The notes under the pieces are model-generated. The model did no database searches and had not been told where the DNA came from. It saw only the letters and a program-made list of their open reading frames with translations. Source: Carnobacterium gallinarum DSM 4847 (GTDB lineage Bacteria; Bacillota; Bacilli; Lactobacillales; Carnobacteriaceae). Taken from it: a DNA stretch of 64,000 nt. The stretch covers positions 124,001 through 188,000 of the forward strand of contig NZ_JQLU01000005.1 of assembly GCF_000744375.1 (NCBI RefSeq). Direction: 5' to 3'. This document shows, piece by piece, positions 34,726 through 43,616 of the stretch; position 1 is the stretch's first letter; each line of letters starts with the position of its first letter. The position numbers were made by a program, and so were the translations under genes.

Positions 34726-35691
34726 TTAATTTTGTTCGCTTGCTTCAAAGATGAATTTAGCACAAGCGATGTCTTCAACAGCTAATCCAACTGCATTAAA
34801 AATTGTAACAGATTTAGAACTTGATTTGCCACTTTTTTCTTTCGTAAGCAATTCTCCTAAGCTGGCTTTAATATGAGTGTCTGAAATTATTTTTTCATTC
34901 AGCGGGATTAAATAATCACCACTTTCTTTTTTGATAGCATCATAATCATCTACAAATAATTCAGCTTGAGCCATTAATTCTGAAGTAATTTCTCTTGTTG
35001 TAGGTGTGAACGTACCAATTGCATTGATATGAGCACCTTGCTTAATCCACTCAGGTTTCAAATAAGCTTCCTTACTAGGTGTTAAGGTACAAATAATATC
35101 TGCCTCTGCTACTGCTGATTCCACACTTTTACAAATAATCACATTACAACCATATTGTGCTTCCATCTCTGTTTTAAAGTTTTCAGCACTCTTAGCAAAA
35201 ATGTCATATACATAAACTTGTTCAATTGAGCGAACAGCCAATATAGCAGCTAAATGAGAGCGAGCTTGAACACCTGCTCCAATCAAAGCTAATGTTTTCG
35301 CATCTTCATTTGCTAGTAATTCAGTTGCAACACCACTAACAGCAGCCGTTCTAATTTGGGTAATACTTGATGCATCAATTAGCGCCACAGGATTTCCATG
35401 TTGTGATTGAAATAACATCACATAACCTAAATGAGAAGAATATTTAGTGCCTTGATTTTTAGCAAATGATGTAATTAATTTTGCCCCAAAATAACTATCT
35501 TCACCTAAATAGGCCGGCATAAAAGCAAAAATATTTTGCTCTTTATCTGGTAATTTATCTATTCTACGAATGGGTTGAATATATTCTTTTTGTTGAAATT
35601 TTAGAAAGGTTTCTTTCATAACGTCAATACTTTTTTTCATCGTTAATAATTGGTGTACTTCTTGTGCTTCAATAACTTTCATCCGATTCAA
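34726..35691 (-). CDS. Ornithine cyclodeaminase / mu-crystallin family protein
   Basis: This 321-residue NAD(P)-binding protein has the OCD fold: FMPAYLGEDSYFGAKLIT, the substrate Arg/Lys region, and the dinucleotide motif LALIGAGVQARSHLAAI, with DIICTLTPSKEAYLKPEWIKQGAHINAIG. Members include ornithine cyclodeaminase, alanine dehydrogenase and ketimine or pyrroline-2-carboxylate reductases; which one applies cannot be read from sequence. It lies 8 bp behind the PhzF gene, both divergent from the MocR regulator, which suggests amino-acid metabolism under its control. Confidence 0.9.
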   Translation of the reverse strand: MNRMKVIEAQEVHQLLTMKKSIDVMKETFLKFQQKEYIQPIRRIDKLPDKEQNIFAFMPAYLGEDSYFGAKLITSFAKNQGTKYSSHLGYVMLFQSQHGNPVALIDASSITQIRTAAVSGVATELLANEDAKTLALIGAGVQARSHLAAILAVRSIEQVYVYDIFAKSAENFKTEMEAQYGCNVIICKSVESAVAEADIICTLTPSKEAYLKPEWIKQGAHINAIGTFTPTTREITSELMAQAELFVDDYDAIKKESGDYLIPLNEKIISDTHIKASLGELLTKEKSGKSSSKSVTIFNAVGLAVEDIACAKFIFEASEQN

Positions 35692-35699
35692 CCTCTATT

Positions 35700-36488
35700 C
35701 TATTTAAATTTATGATCTAATGTAGCAGTTGCATAAAGTACTGCTTTGCCGCCAATTTCAACACGATCGCCTTCTAATTTACACAATAATGTGCCGCCTC
35801 TTGGTGAAACTTGTCTGGCAATCATTTCTGTTTTCCCTAATTTTTCAGCCCAATACGGAATAAAATTTGAATGAGCTGATCCACAAACAGGATCTTCATT
35901 AATTGTTAGTTTTGGGAAAAAGGTTCTTGAAACAAAATCAAACTCTTTCGCTGGTGCAGTAACCAACACTCCTTTTCCTACTGGTAATTCTTTCATTTTG
36001 TCAAAATCAGGCGTCATCATTCGGACATCCTTTTCATCTTCAAAAATTAACACAATGTCACGATCTAAATATGCTTCGATAGGACGTTTACCGCCAACGG
36101 CAGCAATCATTGCATCCGTAATTTCAATTGGTTTTGGTAACAAGCTTGGGAAATTCATTTTATAAATATCCTCTTCACGGGTGACACTTAATTCACCACT
36201 CATGGTTTGAAAACGCAAAATCGTCGCTTCTTTTTCAATTTCTTGATATAAGGCAAATGCTGTAGCTAATGTAGCATGACCACATAAATTAATCTCGCCA
36301 CCTGGAGTGAACCATCTAAGATCATAATCTTTGCCATTATGCACAGTAAAAGCTGTTTCTGAAAGGTTATTTTCAATCGCAATCTTTTGCATCACATCAT
36401 CTGATAACCAACTATCTAAAATAAAAACAGCTGCTGGATTTCCTTCAAATACTTCTTCTGCAAATGCATCAACAATATAATAATTCAT
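35700..36488 (-). CDS. PhzF-family isomerase/epimerase
   Basis: This 262-residue two-domain protein of the diaminopimelate-epimerase fold opens with YYIVDAFAEEVFEGNPAAVF and contains LSETAFTV (the catalytic Glu), LRWFTPGGEINLCGHATLA, and EDPVCGSAHSNFIPYW, all PhzF hallmarks. The reaction is unknown for most members. It is the first gene of the two-gene unit facing the MocR regulator across a 106-bp region with an inverted repeat. Confidence 0.92.
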   Translation of the reverse strand: MNYYIVDAFAEEVFEGNPAAVFILDSWLSDDVMQKIAIENNLSETAFTVHNGKDYDLRWFTPGGEINLCGHATLATAFALYQEIEKEATILRFQTMSGELSVTREEDIYKMNFPSLLPKPIEITDAMIAAVGGKRPIEAYLDRDIVLIFEDEKDVRMMTPDFDKMKELPVGKGVLVTAPAKEFDFVSRTFFPKLTINEDPVCGSAHSNFIPYWAEKLGKTEMIARQVSPRGGTLLCKLEGDRVEIGGKAVLYATATLDHKFK

Positions 36489-36541
36489 AAAAATCGCTCC
36501 TCTTCTGGTTTTATTTGTATGTTTAGTTTACCTTGTAATTA

Positions 36542-36569
36542 ACATACAATCAATGATAGAATTGTATGT
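36542..36569. promoter_or_regulatory. Inverted repeat, likely MocR operator
   Basis: ACATACAAT (36542-36550) and ATTGTATGT (36561-36569) are separated by 10 bases, and a third half site TTGTATGT occurs at 36516-36523. The position between divergent genes fits binding by the adjacent regulator. Confidence 0.6.
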
Positions 36570-36594
36570 ATTACAATAAAAAGGAGTCTGTGTT

Positions 36595-37998
36595 ATGCCA
36601 ATTAATTCTTATGACTATTATCCATTATCTTGGTATCCAGATAGTACTAGAATCAAACGTCCAAAATACGAAGCCATTATTACTCTTTTGGAAGAAGACA
36701 TTGTCAGCGGTGTACTGAAAGCTAATACAAAATTGCCTTCACAGCGAGAGCTGGCTGATTATTTAGACATTAATTTTACGACTGTCACCCGAGCGTATAA
36801 GCTTGGTGTTGAAAAAGGATTATTATACACCAATATCGGTAGCGGGACTTTTGTCTCTTCAAATGCTTTCAAATCTATCACTATTTCTACAGATAATAGT
36901 CCGGCAGCTAGTATTGATCTAGGCTTAGTCAGTTCCTTTGAACAATGCAATGCGTTGCTAGTTCCGGCTATTCAAAAAGTAGCTGGACAGCAAACTATCA
37001 CTCAGTTTCTTAATTACCAAGCCCCCACTGGCACTGCTTTTCAAAAGGAAATTGCGATTCGTTGGCTGTCAACCTTAGGCGTTCAAACAATTCCTGAACG
37101 ACTATCGATTGTTTCTGGTGTTCAAAACGGATTAGCCATTGTATTATCTGCCTTATTTTCTTATGGCGATCGAATTGTTGTTGATTTTTATACGTATTCA
37201 AACTTTATTGAATTGGCGAAACTTTTCCATCTAACCTTAATTCCAATTTCTGCGGATTTAGAAGGCATGTCGGCGATTGAATTAGAAAAAATTTGTCAGC
37301 TTCAAGAAGTAAAAGGTATCTTCTTAATGCCTTCATGTAATAATCCAACTGGCTCAATTCTATCAGCTTCTCGAAAAAAAGAATTAATCAGCATAATTAA
37401 AGCCTATCAACTGATTGTCATTGAAGATGATATTCATGCCTTCTTAACCGCACCTTTTTTAGCTGACTATAGTCCACCCATCTACCAAAGCTTACCCGAG
37501 CAAACTGTTTATCTATATGGTATGACAAAATTTATCTGTTCAGGCTTAAGAGTTGCTTATCTTGTTTTCCCAGAAAGATTCAAAAATACTTTGAACCGTT
37601 CGATGTTTAACATCAATGTAAAAACCTCTTCTCTGGATAGCGAAATCATTACCGAGGTTCTTCATTCAGGATTAGCTCAACAGCTACTGGAAACAAAAAA
37701 AGCCCTTAGCCAAGAAGCCAATGCTTTATTTAATACTATTTTTGATTGTCAGGAGGTAACTGGACACCATCCTTGGCCTTATTTTCGCTGTCTGCCTATT
37801 CCAAAGCACTATTCACGAGAGTATATTGAAACATACTTTAATCAACTTGGCGTGAATGTCTATCATTCTGATCGCTTTGTAGTCAAATCGGATTATGAAA
37901 AGGCCTTTATTCGCGTGGCTCTGTCTTCTTCAAGTTCATTAGAAGTCTTGGAAACCGGATTGTTGAAGATTAAGGAAGGATTAGTAGGATTAGAGTAG
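36595..37998 (+). CDS. MocR-type GntR/aminotransferase transcriptional regulator
   Basis: This 467-residue regulator has an N-terminal GntR winged helix (KYEAIITLLEEDIVSGVLKAN through LPSQRELADYLDINFTTVTRAY, about residues 22-80) joined to a class I aminotransferase domain. Conserved elements are SGVQNGLAIVLSALF, MPSCNNPTGSI, VIEDDIHAF and YLYGMTKFICSGLRVAY, where the Lys binds PLP. Such proteins sense amino acids or vitamers through PLP. GGAG precedes the ATG. It probably controls the divergent PhzF/OCD pair through the inverted repeat in between. Confidence 0.92.
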   Translation: MPINSYDYYPLSWYPDSTRIKRPKYEAIITLLEEDIVSGVLKANTKLPSQRELADYLDINFTTVTRAYKLGVEKGLLYTNIGSGTFVSSNAFKSITISTDNSPAASIDLGLVSSFEQCNALLVPAIQKVAGQQTITQFLNYQAPTGTAFQKEIAIRWLSTLGVQTIPERLSIVSGVQNGLAIVLSALFSYGDRIVVDFYTYSNFIELAKLFHLTLIPISADLEGMSAIELEKICQLQEVKGIFLMPSCNNPTGSILSASRKKELISIIKAYQLIVIEDDIHAFLTAPFLADYSPPIYQSLPEQTVYLYGMTKFICSGLRVAYLVFPERFKNTLNRSMFNINVKTSSLDSEIITEVLHSGLAQQLLETKKALSQEANALFNTIFDCQEVTGHHPWPYFRCLPIPKHYSREYIETYFNQLGVNVYHSDRFVVKSDYEKAFIRVALSSSSSLEVLETGLLKIKEGLVGLE

Positions 37999-38014
37999 AA
38001 CCTAAATTCATTAT

Positions 38015-38073
38015 AAAAACCACTAAAAATCGTCAGAAATAAGTGCATTTCTGAGGTTTTTAGTGGTTTTTTT
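38015..38073. terminator. Bidirectional terminator between MocR gene and cas13a
   Basis: AAAAACCACTAAAAA with TCAGAAAT pairs to ATTTCTGA with TTTTTAGTGGTTTTT, a long two-part stem with A and T runs on both sides. The remaining bases to 38240 hold no convincing gene. Confidence 0.85.
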
Positions 38074-38240
38074 GATTTTTAATCTATTGCTCAACTGGCA
38101 ACTACAGTATTTTTTGCTAAATAGGTTCGACTGTCTGTTATTGTTACTAGATAAACGAGCCTGCTTTTGAATAGCCGCTCTTTTCATAAGCTTGACTACT
38201 TCATCTTCTTAAGTTGAGATAACACAGCACCATATTACTT

Positions 38241-41200
38241 TTAGTTCAACTGATTCCCTGGATTAGTAGTTAGCAAAGCTAAAACAAGTTGGCAATACTC
38301 TTCTGATACTTGATTAGTTTTTATTGCTTTATCCTTTAAATGAATAATTTCTTTAGGTATCAATGATTCTATTTCAAAGTTTTTATGATTTTCATCTATT
38401 TTTAATTTTAGAATCATACCATGCTTGTCTAAAATTTTAATCATTGATTTAGTCACTGCATTTTTTAATTTTCGATCATACGCCATTAGATCTCGCAGAT
38501 TATTCATACTCTCTATCATACTAAGCTCTAGTTGTAAAACACTTAAATGAGCAGTTTGATTTCTAATTTTACCATGAACTGCCTTTATTCCAATTACATT
38601 TTCTAAATAAGCATGCAATCTATCAAGAAAAGGCTTAACCTCTGGTTCATTTCCCTTATAAGGATTTTCTTCATTATCAATTACTTTAATATTTTTAATT
38701 TTTATAGGCTTAACCTCTGCATTTAGACGTAAAACCCCGCTTAGATTTTTATAGTCAGATATATGATAAGTTTCTCCTCCTAATTCACTAAAACTTCTTG
38801 AAAAATAAACTAGATCTCGTTCAAATAAAGCACTAAACCCAACCATTCTACCTAATAAATCGGTAATTAAATAATGTAATTGAGATAAATAGGTTAGCGT
38901 TACCTTATTTGCTTTCCAATTAAACCTGTCAATCTTCTTACAGTAATCCCGATACTCTTCTCTTTTTTCTGCTCCTAGTGTCTGCTGCCCTTCTGCCCAT
39001 TCTGTATGCAAATTTTTACGTTTTTCAACTAATTCACCAATCTCCTCTCGCTTGTGCATCCATTCCTGAATATCAGTAGCCGCCACTCTGAACTGTGGAT
39101 TATCCTTTAAAAGTGCCTCGATTAATGATTTTGTATGATATTTTTCTAATTTTAAGATGGGTCTAAAGGAAACTCTCGTGCGATCATCCGTTTGCACGTA
39201 AGGAGCCGTTTCATAAAGTGATTTATCCTCAAAATAAGCACTTACATCGACATTTTGTGAGTCATTTTTTTCATCGTAATCATTACTTAGAATAGTTAAT
39301 TCTACAATTGGCAGTAAATTTTGAATTAATTCTGCATGTTGAGTATGATTAAACTTGATTCGAGATTGTTTGAATTTTATCATCTCATTACGTAGCTCAT
39401 TTAAATGACGGCTGTCTAATAATTTACAAAATAGCCAGTAAGAAATCGCTGAATTTGTGGCAACTAATTGATGTTCGACTTGAATGCTAGCTTTTAACGT
39501 TTTTTCTCGTTCGTTAATTTTTTTAGATAAAGAAATCTCAGTTTCTTTTATCACTTTTTCTTCACTAGATAGCAATAATTCTTTTCCAGCAAATGTAGTT
39601 AAAAAAACATCGAATCCTTTAACGAATATCTGCATCAATAATTTTTCAAAATTCATCGTTATATTTTTTTCAAAACCTTTATCATTTTTTTCAGCTTTTC
39701 TAACTTTTTCTTCACGCATTTCACTTTGCAAATAACTCATATATTGATCTGGTGTTTCCTTAAATTCCATCTCTCGCACTTGTTCAAAAGCATATTTTCT
39801 TAAAAATTTTTTGTTCTTTTTCATTTTTTTTCGTGCTTCATCCTTATTAATTCTAAGAATCGCCTTCACCGTTTCTCTAAATGCTGGCGAATTTCCTTGA
39901 GAAAAATTCGGTAAGAAAACATATTGATAGATTAACTTAAGTAAATAATATTGCGCTTGAAACGATTCTTCTTTTAGTTCATATCGGTTATAGTAACTCA
40001 ATCCTAGATAATTCGCTGTCCCTTCTGTTGCAGTTTGATAGGAATGACCTTTTTTAACTAACTTTTTATAGCTTGGAGCAAATGCTACAACTTGACTCCC
40101 TAAAGAAAACTTCATTTCTTTTTTTGCAAACAGTTTTTCCAACGACTTTAATGGATAATACTCCAACGCTCCACTGCTTTTAATTCGCTCAATAAAAAAT
40201 TGTTCTAGTTGATTCTTTTCAGCTTCAAATAAAAACTTATAATCGGTTTCTATATATGACTGACTTTTTCCAGTACTATTCTCACTTGCATCAAATTCAA
40301 AGTTTGACTTGTCTAACTGCGGTAAGTTAAATTTTTGATTCTTGTCAAATGAATGAAATATTTCATTTCGAATTTGTTGTACTGACCCACGAAGTGCCCA
40401 AATATTCTGCATTTGTTTCGCTTCCGTTTGCTCTCCAAAAGGTATTAATTCTGATTCTCTATCTTTCATCCCCTTAAGTTCAAAAGGAAAATATGGAAAA
40501 AAATGATGATAATTAACAAATGAACTTGTCGCTATTGCTTCTTTAAATTCTCTTTTACCTAGAATGTCGCCACTTCTCATTGGCTCTATAATATTTTTCA
40601 AACTACTTGTGGCAAATACACAAGCATCCATAAATTTTGTTTGAAAGCCTTCATAAATGCCTATTTCTTGCAGTTTTTTAGAATCAAGAACTTGATTTTC
40701 TAATCCAAATTGCTTATATTTTCCTATCTGCATTAAATAGCTAATTAAGGCATTTTTCAGCTGATAATTAACGGTTGTTGCGATTGTTTCAGAATTTAAA
40801 TAGTAAGGCTCATCTTCTGTACAGCGCTCTTTTTTTATTGGGAAATAATGTTCAAAATATTTTCCAATTTCTATATTAAATTGATTTAATTCCTCATTCT
40901 CTTTGATTTTTTCAATTAAACCTATGTGTGTTTTGTACGGATAGTCTTTCCAAATAGTTTTAATTTTAAAGTTTTTTTGTTTCTTGTAGGCCTCTTTCTC
41001 TTTCTCTGGATTTTTACCTTTTTTCATACTTTTTTCTAAGTCGTTTAGTTCATCTTGAACTCGTTTACACATTTTTTTGAAATTGTAGATTTCTGCTAAT
41101 TTAGATAGTTTTTCATCAAGAATTGAAAAATCACCTCGTTCTTGTACCTCGATAGCCCATTGATGCAAGACTCTTTTCCGTTTAGAAAAAGTTTCTGGAT

Positions 41201-41768
41201 TTATTGAGAATCCTTTATTTTGTTCAATACTATTGGCTAGTAAAATGATCTTTCGTTCAATAAATTTATTTTTATATTCACGATAAGGCATCATTTCCTG
41301 ACAAAAATCAGCCCACGATTCATCTGTAAAATGCTCTCCTGGTACTTTTTGAAGTGCATTATAAAATAACGAAATTAAATCCAAATTTTTTATTTCTACT
41401 ATATCGTCATTTTTAAATTTCCTTTTAATGAATAAGGCTAAATCTTTTTTAGGTAAATCTTTTAAATCAGTTAAAGACATCTTTGGTTTCCTTATATTTT
41501 TATTAGTGTCCACTCCCACTAACTTCTCAAATATCTGACTAATATAATCTCCGTTTTTTTTTATAGTTGCATTTTTATTTTCTTTTTGAGAATTGATAGT
41601 TTTGCTATGAAAACTTTTATTGAATGAAGCTTTTTTCAATCGCAAAATTTCTGCAGTACTTTTACGGCTTTCCTCATTTAATTTCAAAGTTCCATATTTC
41701 TCTTCTTTTTGCATTGTTACTTGATATAATTTATTATCCAATTTTATTTTCACTTTTGTTATACGCAT
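38241..41768 (-). CDS. cas13a: Cas13a (C2c2), type VI-A CRISPR RNA-guided RNase
   Basis: This 1175-residue single-effector ribonuclease uses crRNA to find complementary RNA and then cleaves RNA, including in trans. It carries two HEPN catalytic motifs of form R-x4-H: RNEIFH at 467-472 and RNQTAH at 1069-1074, about 600 residues apart as in Cas13a. The N-terminal part is very Lys-rich. The start at 41768 (MRITKVKIKLDNKLY) was chosen because GGAGGG lies 10 nt upstream; an ATG at 41786 overlaps that site. No cas1, cas2 or csn genes are adjacent. The crRNA array lies directly upstream on the same strand, separated by a strong terminator. From memory it matches the Carnobacterium gallinarum protein. 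Confidence 0.97.
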   Translation of the reverse strand: MRITKVKIKLDNKLYQVTMQKEEKYGTLKLNEESRKSTAEILRLKKASFNKSFHSKTINSQKENKNATIKKNGDYISQIFEKLVGVDTNKNIRKPKMSLTDLKDLPKKDLALFIKRKFKNDDIVEIKNLDLISLFYNALQKVPGEHFTDESWADFCQEMMPYREYKNKFIERKIILLANSIEQNKGFSINPETFSKRKRVLHQWAIEVQERGDFSILDEKLSKLAEIYNFKKMCKRVQDELNDLEKSMKKGKNPEKEKEAYKKQKNFKIKTIWKDYPYKTHIGLIEKIKENEELNQFNIEIGKYFEHYFPIKKERCTEDEPYYLNSETIATTVNYQLKNALISYLMQIGKYKQFGLENQVLDSKKLQEIGIYEGFQTKFMDACVFATSSLKNIIEPMRSGDILGKREFKEAIATSSFVNYHHFFPYFPFELKGMKDRESELIPFGEQTEAKQMQNIWALRGSVQQIRNEIFHSFDKNQKFNLPQLDKSNFEFDASENSTGKSQSYIETDYKFLFEAEKNQLEQFFIERIKSSGALEYYPLKSLEKLFAKKEMKFSLGSQVVAFAPSYKKLVKKGHSYQTATEGTANYLGLSYYNRYELKEESFQAQYYLLKLIYQYVFLPNFSQGNSPAFRETVKAILRINKDEARKKMKKNKKFLRKYAFEQVREMEFKETPDQYMSYLQSEMREEKVRKAEKNDKGFEKNITMNFEKLLMQIFVKGFDVFLTTFAGKELLLSSEEKVIKETEISLSKKINEREKTLKASIQVEHQLVATNSAISYWLFCKLLDSRHLNELRNEMIKFKQSRIKFNHTQHAELIQNLLPIVELTILSNDYDEKNDSQNVDVSAYFEDKSLYETAPYVQTDDRTRVSFRPILKLEKYHTKSLIEALLKDNPQFRVAATDIQEWMHKREEIGELVEKRKNLHTEWAEGQQTLGAEKREEYRDYCKKIDRFNWKANKVTLTYLSQLHYLITDLLGRMVGFSALFERDLVYFSRSFSELGGETYHISDYKNLSGVLRLNAEVKPIKIKNIKVIDNEENPYKGNEPEVKPFLDRLHAYLENVIGIKAVHGKIRNQTAHLSVLQLELSMIESMNNLRDLMAYDRKLKNAVTKSMIKILDKHGMILKLKIDENHKNFEIESLIPKEIIHLKDKAIKTNQVSEEYCQLVLALLTTNPGNQLN

Positions 41769-41841
41769 CTTAACAATACCCTCCATTCTAATACTATATA
41801 TCTATCTTATCATATTTTCATATAAATAAATTAAATACAAC

Positions 41842-41879
41842 GAAAAAGAAGTAGGAATAAATATTCCTACTTCTTTTTC
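41842..41879. terminator. Strong hairpin between CRISPR array and cas13a
   Basis: GAAAAAGAAGTAGGAATA and its exact complement (41862-41879) form an 18-bp stem with a T-rich end in either direction. It should stop array transcripts before cas13a. A possible cas13a -10 (TATGAT on the minus strand) lies downstream of it at about 41809-41814, without a clear -35. Confidence 0.8.
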
Positions 41880-42453
41880 TTAACTATATGTAACTCTTTT
41901 ATTTTTTTATTTTTCTTACATTTAGAGGTAGTCTTTAATTCTTTTTAGAAAGTAGTGGGAAAATGGAAAGTTATAGTCCTCTTACATTTAGAGGTAGTCT
42001 TTAATTAAAAGATTACAATGAAGGTTATCCACTTCGTTATAGTCCTCTTACATTTAGAGGTAGTCTTTAATTTAACTCATGGGATATGAATTATCATTTA
42101 GGTTATAGTCCTCTTACATTTAGAGGTAGTCTTTAATGTATTAGGAACAATAAACGACTCTTTTTTAGTTATAGTCCTCTTACATTTAGAGGTAGTCTTT
42201 AATTCAAATTAATCGTTCTCTTTATATCTGGGAGTTATAGTCCTCTTACATTTAGAGGTAGTCTTTAATTGATTATATCGAAAATCAAATAAATGCGCTG
42301 TTATAGTCCTCTTACATTTAGAGGTTGGAATGGCAACAGTTTTTTTGACAAATTTTATAAGGTGCAGAACTTCTTTCCGTATGCTATTCCGATTGTCCTT
42401 GACAATGAGCCTCCTCGGATGTGACGATCTTCGGCAGGAGCTAACAGTTAAAG

Positions 42454-43290
42454 TTAGACTGCCTCGCTAGCGTTAGCACATCCGAGCTCATTATCAAGGA
42501 TTCGCTGCGCCAATCTCTGGTTACGGTAACCAACCGGTGTCTCGTAGCCAAGTGTACCGTGCAACCGAAGGTGGTTCCACCAATTGACATAGTCAAATAA
42601 CTCCAAATCCAATTGTTGTAAGGTTTCAAATGTGTATTGATAGACAAATTCTACTTTCAACGACTTATAAGTTGATTCAGCTACGGCATTATCAAAAGGA
42701 CAGCCTTTATGACTTAATGATCGATTGATATCAAAAGTTGTTAATAATTCATCAATAGCTTGGTTATCAAACTCTTTTCCACGATCAGTATGAAAAATCT
42801 CAACCTCTGTCAGAGGTTGTTTGATACGGCTAAATGCTTTTTTTACTAGAACGGCATCTTTATGTTCTCCACAAGAATAGCCGAGAATTTCTCGATTGAA
42901 CAGATCCAAAATGAAACAGACATAATTCCATTTTTTCCCGACTCGTACATAAGTCAAGTCTGTTACGATCGCTTCTAATGGGTTGTCTCTTAAGAATTTA
43001 CGATTCAATACGTTTGTCGTTTTGGCTTCATTGCAAGTAGAATGATGTACTTTAAAATAAGCAACAGTATAGCTCGATTTTAATCCTCTATTTTTCATGA
43101 TTCTACTAATTTTTCGTCGGCTGATCTGAATGCCTCGTTTTGATAAGGCTTTTTTTATTTTTCTTGAGCCGTAGGCCTTTCGGCTGCGGATAAATTCTTC
43201 AGCGACTACTTCTTCAAGTTCTGATTCATCTTTCTTTGGTTTTGATTGATAATAATAGGACTGACGTGATAGACCTAATATTCTGCACAT
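42454..43290 (-). CDS. IS3-family transposase OrfB (DDE integrase domain)
   Basis: This 278-residue catalytic part of the transposase has the DDE triad in VTDLTYV, FHTDRGKEF and NAVAESTYKSLK, with an N-terminal HTH_21-like region (SRQSYYYQ). The frame is open upstream of this ATG (YPISAMCRIL and beyond), overlapping the end of orfA in the -1 frame. The active OrfAB fusion is therefore expected by programmed -1 frameshifting rather than independent initiation. Confidence 0.95.
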   Translation of the reverse strand: MCRILGLSRQSYYYQSKPKKDESELEEVVAEEFIRSRKAYGSRKIKKALSKRGIQISRRKISRIMKNRGLKSSYTVAYFKVHHSTCNEAKTTNVLNRKFLRDNPLEAIVTDLTYVRVGKKWNYVCFILDLFNREILGYSCGEHKDAVLVKKAFSRIKQPLTEVEIFHTDRGKEFDNQAIDELLTTFDINRSLSHKGCPFDNAVAESTYKSLKVEFVYQYTFETLQQLDLELFDYVNWWNHLRLHGTLGYETPVGYRNQRLAQRILDNELGCANASEAV

Positions 43291-43325
43291 CGCTGATATA
43301 GGGTAAAGATGCTTATTCGCATCGA

Positions 43326-43616
43326 TTACTTGTCTCTTCGTCCGAATATCAGCGCTGCTTGCTTTAAAATATCATTTTCCATTTCTAATTGCTGGTTTCT
43401 TTTACGTAGTTCTAACAATTCTTTTTGTTCAGGCGTAAGATTATCTTTTTCTTTGAATGAACCACTCGTTTTAGATTGCTTTACCCATTTGTCAAATGCT
43501 GAAGCCGTTAGTTCATATTCTCGAATGATTTCTACACGTGGCTTTCCAGCTAAGTAAAGATTGACGATTTGTTGCTTGAATTCTTGTGAAAAAGTTCTTC
43601 GTGTTCTCTTAGACAT
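43326..43616 (-). CDS. IS3-family transposase OrfA (helix-turn-helix)
   Basis: This 96-residue DNA-binding half opens MSKRTRRTFSQEFKQQIV, with the HTH ASAFDKWVKQSK and a C-terminal leucine-zipper-like coil LLELRKRNQQLEMENDILKQAA. The start was placed at the ATG at 43616, 7 nt after AGGAGG. It ends RRDK and shifts -1 into the OrfB frame. Confidence 0.94.
   Translation of the reverse strand: MSKRTRRTFSQEFKQQIVNLYLAGKPRVEIIREYELTASAFDKWVKQSKTSGSFKEKDNLTPEQKELLELRKRNQQLEMENDILKQAALIFGRRDK

Noticed and set aside
38076-38240. Short frame of about 55 codons downstream of cas13a running into the terminator
   Set aside because: It has no ribosome site, overlaps the bidirectional terminator and has no known motif; not a credible accessory protein such as Csx28 or WYL, which are much larger.
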